DNA from: JBBRHH01 sp038222915 | GTDB lineage: Bacteria > Planctomycetota > Phycisphaerae > Tepidisphaerales > Tepidisphaeraceae | Direction: 5' to 3' | Assembly (NCBI GenBank): GCA_038222915.1 | Contig: JBBRHH010000444.1 | Location: 1-5,356, forward strand | Length of the DNA stretch: 5,356 nt | Shown: positions 1 to 5,356 of the stretch, piece after piece | Layout: each line of letters begins with the position of its first letter | Numbering within the stretch: position 1 is the stretch's first letter | The notes under the pieces: model-generated | Told to the model about the DNA's origin: nothing | Databases searched by the model: none | What the model saw: only the letters and a program-made list of their open reading frames with translations | Made by a program: the position numbers and the translations under genes

Positions 1-1864
1 GATCGACTCCGAGGAAATCGAGGTCATGGTCTACATGACTTTTCTCCAGGCCACCACCGGCAGCGGCGGCTGGCCAATGACCATGTTCCTTACCCCCGAC
101 CGCAAACCCTTTTTTGGCGGCACCTATTTCCCCGCCGACAACAAAGACGGCTTGACCGGCCTAAAGACCCTCCTTCCCAAGATCACCGACGCCTGGACCA
201 ACAATCGTGAAAAGCTCCTCGGCTCGGCAGATCAAATCGCCAAGGCAGTCCTCACCGCCACCACTTCACCCGCGACGCAACCCACTGCCATCAATCCGGC
301 TTCAACCGATCTTGCCTTCCAGCAATTGCAGGCCGAGTTCGACAAGACCAACGGCGGCTTTGGCTCCGCTCCAAAATTCCCCCAGCCGGTGGGCCTCAAC
401 TTCCTTCTGCACCATTTCGCACAAACCGGCGAACCCGCCGCCCGCGACATGGTCCTCGCCACCCTGAAGGCTATGGCCAACGGCGGCATGCACGACCAGC
501 TCGGCGGCGGCTTCCATCGCTACTCCACCGACAGCCGCTGGTTCCTCCCCCACTTCGAAAAGATGCTGTACGACCAGGCACAGCTCGCCAACTGTTATCT
601 CGATGCTTATCAGATCACCCACGATAAATTCTTCGCCGACACTGCGCAAAATATTCTCGACTACGTCCTACGAAGCCTCACCGGCCCCGATGGTCAGTTC
701 TACTCGGCCGAAGACGCCGACAGCCCCATCTCCGCTGAAGCCCCCGACCATCGCGCCGAAGGCCGATTTTACGTCTGGACCGCCGCCGAAATCGAAACCC
801 TTCTCGGCCCCGACGCGCCCGTTTTCAACGAAGCCTACGGCGTCAAGCCCAATGGCAATGTCACAGTCGATCCGCGAAAAGAATTCACCGGCCGCAACGT
901 TCTTTTCGCCGCCCACGCAACCGACGAAAACAGCCAGCTTCTAAAAATATGCCGCCAAAAGCTGTTCGAAGCGCGCAATCTGAAACCTGCCCCGCGCCTC
1001 GACGACAAAACCATCGTCGCCTGGAACGGCCTGATGATCTCCGCCTTTGCCCGCGCCGGCGTCATCGTCGACAAACCGCAATACGCCACCGCCGCCGTAA
1101 ATGCCGCGACCTTCATCCAGTCTCACCTCTATGACTCGAACTCTCACAAACTCACCCGCCGCTACCGCGACGGCCAGGCCAAAGTCGACGGCTTCCTCAG
1201 TGACTACGCCTTCTTCATCAAAGGCCTCCTCGACCTCTACGAATCAACGCTCGACATCAAATGGCTCCAACTGTCCATTGCACTGCAAGACCAACAAAAC
1301 AAGCTATTCCTCGATCCCGCAGGCGGCTACTTCGACAGCGCGGGCGGCGATGCCAGCGTGCTCCTGCGCATGAAGGACGACCACGACAACGCCGAGCCCG
1401 CCGGCAACTCCATCGCCGCCCTCAATCTCTTCCGCATCGCCCAGATGACCGACAACGAATCCCTGCGCAAGCAAGGCCGACAAACGCTCGACTTCTTCGC
1501 CAAGCGCATCAATCGCTACCCCATGGCCCTGCCTCAGATGCTCATTGCTTACGAGTTTTCCACTTCCAAGGTCAAGCAAGTCGTCCTGGCCGGAAAGCCG
1601 GCTTCGCCCGAGCTGCGGGCCATGCTGCTCGCCGTCCACAGCCGCTTCGTCCCCGACAAGATCATCCTCAGCGCCGACGGCGGCGCTGGTCAGGACTTCC
1701 TTGCCACGCCAATGAACTTCCTGAAAGGCATCACCATGATCGACAACAAACCCACCGCGTACGTCTGCGAAGGCTACTCCTGCCAGGCACCCACAACCGA
1801 CATCGCAACCATGCTCCGCAACCTCGACGCCGCCAAGCCAACGCGTCCCACAACCCGGCCCTAG
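1..1864 (+). CDS. YyaL/SPATA20-type thioredoxin-domain protein, 5' end missing
   Basis: This is the C-terminal part of a thioredoxin-like (DUF255/DsbH-type) protein related to B. subtilis YyaL and human SPATA20. The reading frame is open from base 2, and the family pattern is already running there (D-S-E-E...Y-M-T-F...GSGGWPM), so the true start lies upstream; the ATG at 26 is an internal Met. About 620 codons are visible against a usual family length of roughly 670-700, so the missing part should hold the thioredoxin CxxC. Numbering from the Met at 26, visible landmarks are GGWP (14-17, the thioredoxin cis-Pro region), NGGFGSAPKFP (from 109), GGMHDQLGGGFHRYS (from 153), FYSAEDADS (from 225), TIVAWNGLM (from 329), DDHDNAEPAGNS (from 451) and a Cys pair in VCEGYSC (C581, C586). 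The part after the thioredoxin fold resembles the alpha/alpha six-barrel of AGE-type sugar epimerases. Biochemical function is not established for the family. It ends in TAG after a short Thr/Pro/Arg tail. Confidence 0.95.
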   Translation, partial: IDSEEIEVMVYMTFLQATTGSGGWPMTMFLTPDRKPFFGGTYFPADNKDGLTGLKTLLPKITDAWTNNREKLLGSADQIAKAVLTATTSPATQPTAINPASTDLAFQQLQAEFDKTNGGFGSAPKFPQPVGLNFLLHHFAQTGEPAARDMVLATLKAMANGGMHDQLGGGFHRYSTDSRWFLPHFEKMLYDQAQLANCYLDAYQITHDKFFADTAQNILDYVLRSLTGPDGQFYSAEDADSPISAEAPDHRAEGRFYVWTAAEIETLLGPDAPVFNEAYGVKPNGNVTVDPRKEFTGRNVLFAAHATDENSQLLKICRQKLFEARNLKPAPRLDDKTIVAWNGLMISAFARAGVIVDKPQYATAAVNAATFIQSHLYDSNSHKLTRRYRDGQAKVDGFLSDYAFFIKGLLDLYESTLDIKWLQLSIALQDQQNKLFLDPAGGYFDSAGGDASVLLRMKDDHDNAEPAGNSIAALNLFRIAQMTDNESLRKQGRQTLDFFAKRINRYPMALPQMLIAYEFSTSKVKQVVLAGKPASPELRAMLLAVHSRFVPDKIILSADGGAGQDFLATPMNFLKGITMIDNKPTAYVCEGYSCQAPTTDIATMLRNLDAAKPTRPTTRP

Positions 1865-1949
1865 TCCAGCCGCTGTGATGGTGCGCTACAGGTTCGACCA
1901 ACTCTAATCTGATGACTCCCCGCCGCCAGATGCGCGGTAGGATGAGCCG
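1865..1949 (+). other. Short intergenic gap without a clear promoter or terminator
   Basis: These 85 bases separate the YyaL-type gene from the zinc-ribbon locus. I find no hairpin followed by a T-run. The only inverted repeat I noticed is a 5-base pair (ATCTG 1907-1911 with CAGAT 1927-1931, 15-base loop), which is too weak to call a terminator. No convincing -35/-10 pair is visible either, so read-through transcription from the upstream gene is possible but unproven. Confidence 0.5.
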
Positions 1950-1952
1950 GTG
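1938..1952 (+). promoter_or_regulatory. Weak ribosome binding site and GTG start of the zinc-ribbon locus
   Basis: An in-frame TAG at 1938-1940 closes the frame upstream, and the only start-type codon before the membrane anchor is the GTG at 1950. A purine-rich AGGATGAG (1939-1946) precedes it by three bases and is a mediocre, close-set Shine-Dalgarno match. The resulting N-terminus, MRRIFRHLLNALTLLSLL, fits my memory of the usual beginning of this planctomycete family, which supports GTG as the start. Confidence 0.55.
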
Positions 1953-2351
1953 CGGCGGATCTTCCGACATCTGTTAAACGCCCTGACACTCCTCTCCCTG
2001 CTCCTCTTCCTGGCAGTGGTGGTCGTCTGGGAATGCAGTTCCATCACCGAGGAGAAGCTCTCGCTCCAGGATGAAAGCGGCAAGACATTCGTTGCGTCCG
2101 AACGCGGTTGTATTCAGATTGTCCGATACATTCCCACCGATCCGATCCTTCGGAAATCCGACCGAAGCGAATGGACCACAACGCCCTGGATCTTCGAGCG
2201 CGGCAATCCGCGTGACGCCGCCATTGACTCGTTGCTCATGCAGTGGGCCGAGCACCATTGGAACCTGCTGGGGTTGCAATGGTATTCGGGGAAAGATGCC
2301 CTGGGGACCGGCCGGCGCATGCGCTGGTGGTATTGCGCCGTGCCGGACTAG
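1950..2351 (+). CDS. Upstream fragment: membrane-anchored N-terminal part (133 aa)
   Basis: If the amber codon is obeyed, this is the product actually made. It is a short basic start (RRIFRH), one transmembrane helix of about 20 residues rich in Leu and Val, and roughly 105 residues probably outside the cytoplasmic membrane, ending ...WWYCAVPD. The fragment lacks the second membrane segment and the zinc ribbon of the full-length family, so it is unlikely to keep the normal role. I cannot assign a function. It is listed separately so the reader can see what an automated gene call would give; I favour treating it as part of the interrupted gene. Confidence 0.6.
   Translation: MRRIFRHLLNALTLLSLLLFLAVVVVWECSSITEEKLSLQDESGKTFVASERGCIQIVRYIPTDPILRKSDRSEWTTTPWIFERGNPRDAAIDSLLMQWAEHHWNLLGLQWYSGKDALGTGRRMRWWYCAVPD
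2349..2351 (+). other. Internal amber codon replacing a probable family Trp
   Basis: The TAG is followed directly by CTG CTG CTC in the same frame. The residues on both sides (VPD before, LLLGVFAILP after) join into the juxtamembrane and membrane pattern of the family, and no base insertion or deletion is needed. The first in-frame ATG or GTG after the stop is at 2502, beyond the zinc ribbon, so restarting translation would not rescue the ribbon. Confidence 0.85.
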
Positions 2352-2444
2352 CTGCTGCTCGGGGTTTTCGCAATTCTGCCCATCCGCTGGCGGTTCAAGC
2401 TCCGGCGGTGGCGGATCCAGCGTGAATGGATCCGGCGCGGTCGT

Positions 2445-2501
2445 TGTGCGAAATGTGGCTACGACATTCTCGCCACGCCTTCCCAATGCCCCGAGTGCGG
2501 A
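2445..2501 (+). other. Zinc-ribbon coding segment (CxxC-x10-CxxC)
   Basis: The segment encodes C-A-K-C-G-Y-D-I-L-A-T-P-S-Q-C-P-E-C-G, close to the consensus C-P-x-C-G-Y-D-L-R-A-T-P-x-R-C-P-E-C-G that I recall from many planctomycete membrane proteins. All four metal-ligand Cys are intact, and the spacing (2-10-2) is normal. It follows a basic stretch (RWRFKLRRWRIQREWIRRGR), placing it on the cytoplasmic side. Its preservation downstream of a stop suggests the nonsense change is recent or a base-call error. Confidence 0.85.
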
Positions 2502-3221
2502 ATGGCCGTCCACGATGTTCGCGAGGTTAGGCGCTCGTGGAAGAAGCTGCTGTGGAGCGTCAGTTGGAGAATGGGTGCAGCCGCAGCCGGCGCGGCGATC
2601 GTCGTTTGTTCCTTGCAACGCTTCCAGACCGCACGCGTGGCAAAAGCACGGGCCGAGGAACGCGAGCACAAGATCGGTACATTGATTGATTTATACAGCC
2701 AGGCGACGGACTGGAGCAGGCCCGAGGACAATGGATTGTGGGCCGCAGTCTGCGCGTATCTAAGCAAATCCTTATCTGCGGGTCTGCAGCGCCTGCAAAC
2801 GAAACCGGACATTGAGCATCCATGGCTGGCCTCTGCAATGATTTACAAACAGGTGGATGACTCAACCGCACTGGTGTACGCGGTAGTAGATCAACTGGTT
2901 CATACGGACGACCTGGTGATTATGGACGGTGATCAAGTCATCGGCGCCTATCGTTGTGAGCGCAACAGCTCTATGAGACGCACCCATAGCCCCTTGAACG
3001 GTTTGGCGGTGATCAAATGGGTTGACACCCTTGATGCGCGCCAGACACCAATCGACCCCTACCCAAACTCCGTAAACACCCTGCCACGTTCGGTTCTGAC
3101 ACATTCCCTGCGGCTAAAGGTTTCCAAACCGGATTCCCAAGCCATCGAGATCTTCGTCGATCCCCTTCTCCTTCCGCACCTAAGCCCCACGCCGGCTCTA
3201 TTTCGACAAATACTGCCTTAG
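2502..3221 (+). CDS. Downstream fragment: unrecognised C-terminal extension (239 aa from ATG)
   Basis: This part begins at the Met just after the zinc ribbon and could be translated alone only if ribosomes start at this ATG; the bases before it (GAGTGCGG) are a poor Shine-Dalgarno sequence. It contains a basic region, a hydrophobic Ala/Gly/Val stretch (about residues 19-38, WRMGAAAAGAAIVVCSL), a charged helical stretch (ARVAKARAEEREHK), then about 180 residues of mixed alpha/beta character. I recognise no family. Codon third positions are less biased than in the flanking genes, but the composition is protein-like and the frame stays open for 240 codons. It is most likely the C-terminus of the interrupted gene; an ancient or recent fusion with a second membrane protein is the alternative. 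Confidence 0.45.
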   Translation: MAVHDVREVRRSWKKLLWSVSWRMGAAAAGAAIVVCSLQRFQTARVAKARAEEREHKIGTLIDLYSQATDWSRPEDNGLWAAVCAYLSKSLSAGLQRLQTKPDIEHPWLASAMIYKQVDDSTALVYAVVDQLVHTDDLVIMDGDQVIGAYRCERNSSMRRTHSPLNGLAVIKWVDTLDARQTPIDPYPNSVNTLPRSVLTHSLRLKVSKPDSQAIEIFVDPLLLPHLSPTPALFRQILP

Positions 3222-3223
3222 AT

Positions 3224-3254
3224 TTGAGAATTCCGCCCGAAAGTGTGTTATCTT
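3224..3254 (+). promoter_or_regulatory. Possible sigma-70-like promoter
   Basis: TTGAGA (3224-3229) and TATCTT (3249-3254) resemble -35 and -10 boxes, but the 19-base spacer is longer than the preferred 17. The location, right after the preceding stop and about 50 bases before the next start, is sensible. Planctomycete promoter consensus is not well enough known to me to raise confidence. Confidence 0.25.
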
Positions 3255-3272
3255 GAATTGCGGAGCGGCAGT

Positions 3273-3294
3273 CCTGAAATCTAGTTTCAACAGG
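3273..3294 (+). other. Small imperfect hairpin in the 5' leader
   Basis: CCT-GAAA (3273-3279) can pair with TTTC (3285-3288) and, past an AAC bulge, AGG (3292-3294), around a five-base loop TCTAG. It ends 12 bases before the start codon and could affect ribosome access. The core is only four A/T-rich pairs, so it may be chance. Confidence 0.2.
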
Positions 3295-3298
3295 CCTT

Positions 3299-3309
3299 AA
3301 GGGAAGATG
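3299..3309 (+). promoter_or_regulatory. Ribosome binding site and ATG start of the LEPR/GSDH gene
   Basis: AAGGGAAG (3299-3306) lies directly before the ATG at 3307, a purine-rich but very close-set Shine-Dalgarno. An in-frame TAA at 3298-3300 rules out any earlier start. The next in-frame ATG (3391) would delete the LEPR motif, so 3307 is preferred. Confidence 0.7.
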
Positions 3310-5356
3310 CGCACAAGTACTAATAACCGGCGTGAAAAGCACAAATCCAAGCCCAGACCGCGCATCGACCTCCTCGAACCCCGCCGCCTCATGGCAACCA
3401 CACTTCCCGCAGGCTATGCCGAGACCATCTTCCGAGGTGGGCTCACCATGCCCACGGCCCTCGCCACCGCGCCCGATGGCCGCATCTTCGCGGTCCAAGC
3501 CCAGGGCGCGATCCGCGTCATTCACACCGATGGCACGCTTGCCCCGGCCAACTTCCTCACCCTCCCCGAACCGGCCGGCCAGGAACAAGGCCCGATCAAC
3601 ATCACCTTCGATCCCAACTTCGCGACCAACCACTGGGTTTACGTTTATTACACCAAGGCCCTCGCCAGCGGCACCGTCAACCGCCTCGCCCGCTTCACCA
3701 TCAGCGCCAACAACGCCGACATCGCCGACCCAGCCACGGAAGTCGATCTCCTCGACAGCCCGCAGAAAAGCGTTCTCCACACCGGCGGCCTCCTCGAATT
3801 CGGCGCAGACGGCATGCTCTATCTCGGCATCGGCGACGACTTCGGCGACGGCTCCAACGGCGCACACGCCCAGGACCTCTCCGACCTGCACGGCAAAATC
3901 CTCCGCCTGAACGTCGATGCCTATCCCAGCTCGATCATTCCGTCCGACAACCCGTTTGTGAACACACCCGGCGTTCGGCCGGAAATCTGGGCGTCAGGGT
4001 TCCGCAATCCGTACAGCGGCGCGATCAAGCCCGGCACCAACACCCTCTTCGTAAACGACATTGGCGAGGATAGCTACGAAGAAGTCGACAACATCGTCAA
4101 GGCCGGGAACTACGGCTGGCCCACCGTCGAAGGCCCGTCCAACGATCTGCGTTTCAACGCCCCGCTCTACGTCTACTCCCACAACGGCCAATCCGCCTCC
4201 ATCACCGGCGGCGTCTTCTACACCGGCAGCGCCCTGGGCAATCAATTCACGGGCAAATACTTCTTTGCCGACTACAACCTCGACTTCATCCGCGTCCTCG
4301 ACCCCGCCACCGGCCAGGCCAGCGACTTCGCCACCGGCGCAGACCGCCCCATTGATCTCACCACCGACTCCGCAGGCAACCTCTATTACGCCTCGATCCT
4401 CGACGCCAGCTTCAACTCCAACAACCGATCCATCTACAAGATCTCCTACGTTGGCAATACCAATCGCGCCCCCAGCGCCGTCGCGTCGGCCGACACCACG
4501 TCAGGCCTTCTTTCGCTCAGCGTCAACTTCTCGGCCCTGGGCAGTTCAGATCCCGACAATGACACGATCACATATTCCTGGGACTTTGGCGACAACACCA
4601 CACTGGGCGTCGGCCGCGATGTGACGCACGTCTACAACACCGCTGGCACGTATCACGCGGTCGTCACCGTCACCGACACTCACAACGCCGCAACCCAATC
4701 CACCCCCATCACCATCGTGGCCGGGCACGTCGCGCCCACCGCCACCATCAGCGCCCCGCTCTCCACGTTGACCTACACCGCCGGCGACACGCTTCATTTC
4801 GCGGGCTCAGGCGCCGACGAAAACGGCAATCCGCTTCCCGCCAGCGCCTTCAAGTGGGTCATCACCTTCATTCACGAACAACACACCCACCAGTTCATCC
4901 CCGGCATCAATGGCGTCACCAGCGGCGATGTCCTGCTTCCCACCGACGGCGAAACCGACACCCGCCAGGCGTATCGCGTAACCCTCACCGTCACCGACGC
5001 CAATGGCCTCGCCGGCACAACTTCGGTGGAGATCAAACCCAACCTCGCCAACCTCACCGTCAACAGCAACATTCCCGGCATCTCCCTCAACGTCGATAAT
5101 CAGCCCCACACGACCCCGTACACCTTCCCAAGCGTCGCGGGCGAGGCCCGCGCCATCGGTGCGCCGCCAACCCAGGTCGTTAACGGCACGACCTACCAGT
5201 TTGTCAGTTGGACCGACGGCGGCGCTGCCAGCCACAACATCTCCGGACCGCTCAACGACACCTCGTACACCGCGACCTATCAACTCGCGCCGCCCCCGCC
5301 GCCACCGTCCAGCGGCGACGGCCTTTCCGCCATCTTCTACACCTACATGGACTTCA
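3307..5356 (+). CDS. LEPR-motif secreted PQQ-dependent sugar dehydrogenase-like protein with PKD and probable PA14 domains, 3' end missing
   Basis: This is an extracellular multidomain protein, 683 codons visible and open at the window edge. A basic N-terminus leads to LEPRRLM (23-29), the planctomycete LEPR-XLL motif, with no ordinary hydrophobic signal peptide. Residues about 35-382 form a glucose/sorbosone dehydrogenase-type six-bladed propeller. Its landmarks are H158 in HTGGLLEFGADGMLYLGIGDD (soluble PQQ glucose dehydrogenase has its catalytic His in this motif), GKILRLNVD (196-204), GFRNPY with R233 (PQQ-contacting Arg in the family), NDIGEDSYEEVDNI (250-263), NYGWP (268-272) and GKYFFADY. 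A PKD domain follows (388-473, WDFGDN at 425). Next are an Ig-like module (474-578, with H-E-Q-H-T-H at 523-528), a beta-rich module ending SWTDGGAASHNI...YTATYQ (579-659), a proline linker (662-667) and GLSAIFYTYMDF, which looks like the start of PA14. Substrate is unknown; a polysaccharide-related surface role is inference, and PQQ dependence is by family analogy only. Confidence 0.9.
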   Translation, partial: MRTSTNNRREKHKSKPRPRIDLLEPRRLMATTLPAGYAETIFRGGLTMPTALATAPDGRIFAVQAQGAIRVIHTDGTLAPANFLTLPEPAGQEQGPINITFDPNFATNHWVYVYYTKALASGTVNRLARFTISANNADIADPATEVDLLDSPQKSVLHTGGLLEFGADGMLYLGIGDDFGDGSNGAHAQDLSDLHGKILRLNVDAYPSSIIPSDNPFVNTPGVRPEIWASGFRNPYSGAIKPGTNTLFVNDIGEDSYEEVDNIVKAGNYGWPTVEGPSNDLRFNAPLYVYSHNGQSASITGGVFYTGSALGNQFTGKYFFADYNLDFIRVLDPATGQASDFATGADRPIDLTTDSAGNLYYASILDASFNSNNRSIYKISYVGNTNRAPSAVASADTTSGLLSLSVNFSALGSSDPDNDTITYSWDFGDNTTLGVGRDVTHVYNTAGTYHAVVTVTDTHNAATQSTPITIVAGHVAPTATISAPLSTLTYTAGDTLHFAGSGADENGNPLPASAFKWVITFIHEQHTHQFIPGINGVTSGDVLLPTDGETDTRQAYRVTLTVTDANGLAGTTSVEIKPNLANLTVNSNIPGISLNVDNQPHTTPYTFPSVAGEARAIGAPPTQVVNGTTYQFVSWTDGGAASHNISGPLNDTSYTATYQLAPPPPPPSSGDGLSAIFYTYMDF
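3373..3393 (+). other. LEPR-XLL motif coding segment
   Basis: The seven codons read L-E-P-R-R-L-M, preceded by a Lys/Arg-rich stretch (residues 8-19) and followed by the mature-type sequence of the propeller. In planctomycetes this motif sits near the N-terminus of many large secreted proteins and is thought to mark them for export or surface sorting. Met in the last position is a conservative variant of the usual Leu. Confidence 0.75.
5290..5307 (+). repeat. Polyproline linker repeat
   Basis: Six consecutive proline codons (CCG/CCC/CCA mixture) form a flexible hinge between the beta-rich module and the probable PA14 domain. Such C/G-rich runs are common at domain borders in secreted multidomain proteins and are prone to slippage, but the frame is intact here. 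Confidence 0.6.

Larger units (their letters stand above)
1950..3221 (+). pseudogene. Planctomycete membrane protein with zinc ribbon, interrupted by an in-frame amber codon
   Basis: A single frame runs from the GTG to the TAG at 3219-3221 with one internal stop, TAG at 2349-2351 (codon 134). Read through, the product would be 423 residues. It has an N-terminal membrane anchor (about 8-27), an extracytoplasmic segment with a WW pair before the stop, a second hydrophobic segment LLLGVFAILP (135-144), a strongly basic stretch, and a four-Cys zinc ribbon (C166-x2-C169-x10-C180-x2-C183). Then come a third hydrophobic stretch (about 203-222) and some 200 further residues I do not recognise. Family members usually carry Trp where the stop falls (pattern V-P-x-W-L-L-L), so TGG to TAG is the simplest cause. 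Members I know normally end soon after the ribbon, so the extension is unusual. TAG also terminates this gene and the gene before it, arguing against amber reassignment. Function of the family is unknown. Sequencing error or read-through remain alternatives. Confidence 0.75.
3222..3306 (+). other. Leader region of the secreted dehydrogenase-like gene
   Basis: These 85 bases are visibly more AT-rich than the genes around them, as expected of a promoter and 5' leader. They hold the weak promoter candidate, the small hairpin and the ribosome binding site listed separately. No T-tailed terminator for the upstream locus is apparent. Confidence 0.5.

Noticed and set aside
1907..1931. Inverted repeat ATCTG/CAGAT as a terminator after the YyaL-type gene
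   Set aside because: Five base pairs with a 15-base loop and no following T-run is too weak.
2411..2435. Two GGATCC hexamers 10 bases apart, as a possible cloning scar or operator
   Set aside because: Both fall inside the basic coding segment and encode residues fitting the family (R-I-Q-R-E-W-I-R), so they are explained by the protein.
1974..2669. A 231-residue open frame on the minus strand opposite the interrupted gene
   Set aside because: Because the sense gene carries a stop, I considered whether the true gene was on this strand. The translation has no recognisable motif, whereas the sense frame has the membrane anchor and intact zinc ribbon.
2071..2685. An overlapping + strand frame with a Gly/Ser-rich stretch that looks like an engineered flexible linker
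   Set aside because: It is out of frame with the zinc-ribbon protein; the Gly/Ser run comes from reading the basic segment's GGCGG and GGATCC-rich bases in the wrong frame. There is no other sign of vector or synthetic DNA.
3013..3891. A 292-residue open frame on the minus strand
   Set aside because: It lies opposite the well-supported N-terminus and propeller of the LEPR/GSDH gene and the end of the zinc-ribbon locus. Its Gly/Val/Ala/Glu-rich translation is the expected mirror of C-ending codons, and it shows no domain pattern.
4061..4624. A 187-residue + strand frame rich in Pro, Thr and Ser
   Set aside because: It is the shifted-frame shadow of the LEPR/GSDH gene, whose own frame is continuous through this region with clear propeller and PKD motifs.

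Overview
The window looks like chromosomal DNA from a planctomycete, most likely of the Phycisphaerae type. Three things suggest this. It is GC-rich with strong C/G preference at third codon positions in the outer two genes. The last gene encodes a secreted protein opening with a basic N-terminus and a LEPRRLM motif, the LEPR-XLL sorting-type motif typical of planctomycete exported proteins. The middle locus encodes a membrane protein with a C-K-C-G-Y-D...C-P-E-C-G zinc ribbon that is abundant in this phylum. The assignment rests on recognising these families from memory, not on a database search.

Layout, all on the + strand. Positions 1-1864 hold the 3' part of a YyaL/SPATA20-type thioredoxin-domain protein; its start and CxxC segment lie before the window. 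After an 85-bp gap, positions 1950-3221 form one continuous reading frame of 423 codons broken by a single amber codon (TAG, 2349-2351). On the 5' side of the TAG are an N-terminal membrane anchor and a Trp-rich juxtamembrane segment. In the same frame on the 3' side are the second membrane segment, the zinc ribbon, a third hydrophobic stretch and a long domain I cannot place. I read it as one gene disrupted by a nonsense change (probably TGG to TAG), or a base-call error. After another 85-bp gap, positions 3307-5356 hold the first 683 codons of a large secreted protein, open at the window edge: LEPR motif, glucose/sorbosone dehydrogenase-type beta-propeller, PKD domain, Ig-like module, a beta-rich module, a proline linker and the first residues of a probable PA14 domain.

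Nothing shows that the three genes form a functional pathway. The outer genes share a C-ending codon style, while the middle locus has more relaxed third positions. I see no RNA genes, CRISPR arrays, insertion sequences or phage genes. The point most worth checking is the amber-interrupted middle gene with its unusual extension beyond the zinc ribbon. I do not see convincing evidence of a new multi-gene system.
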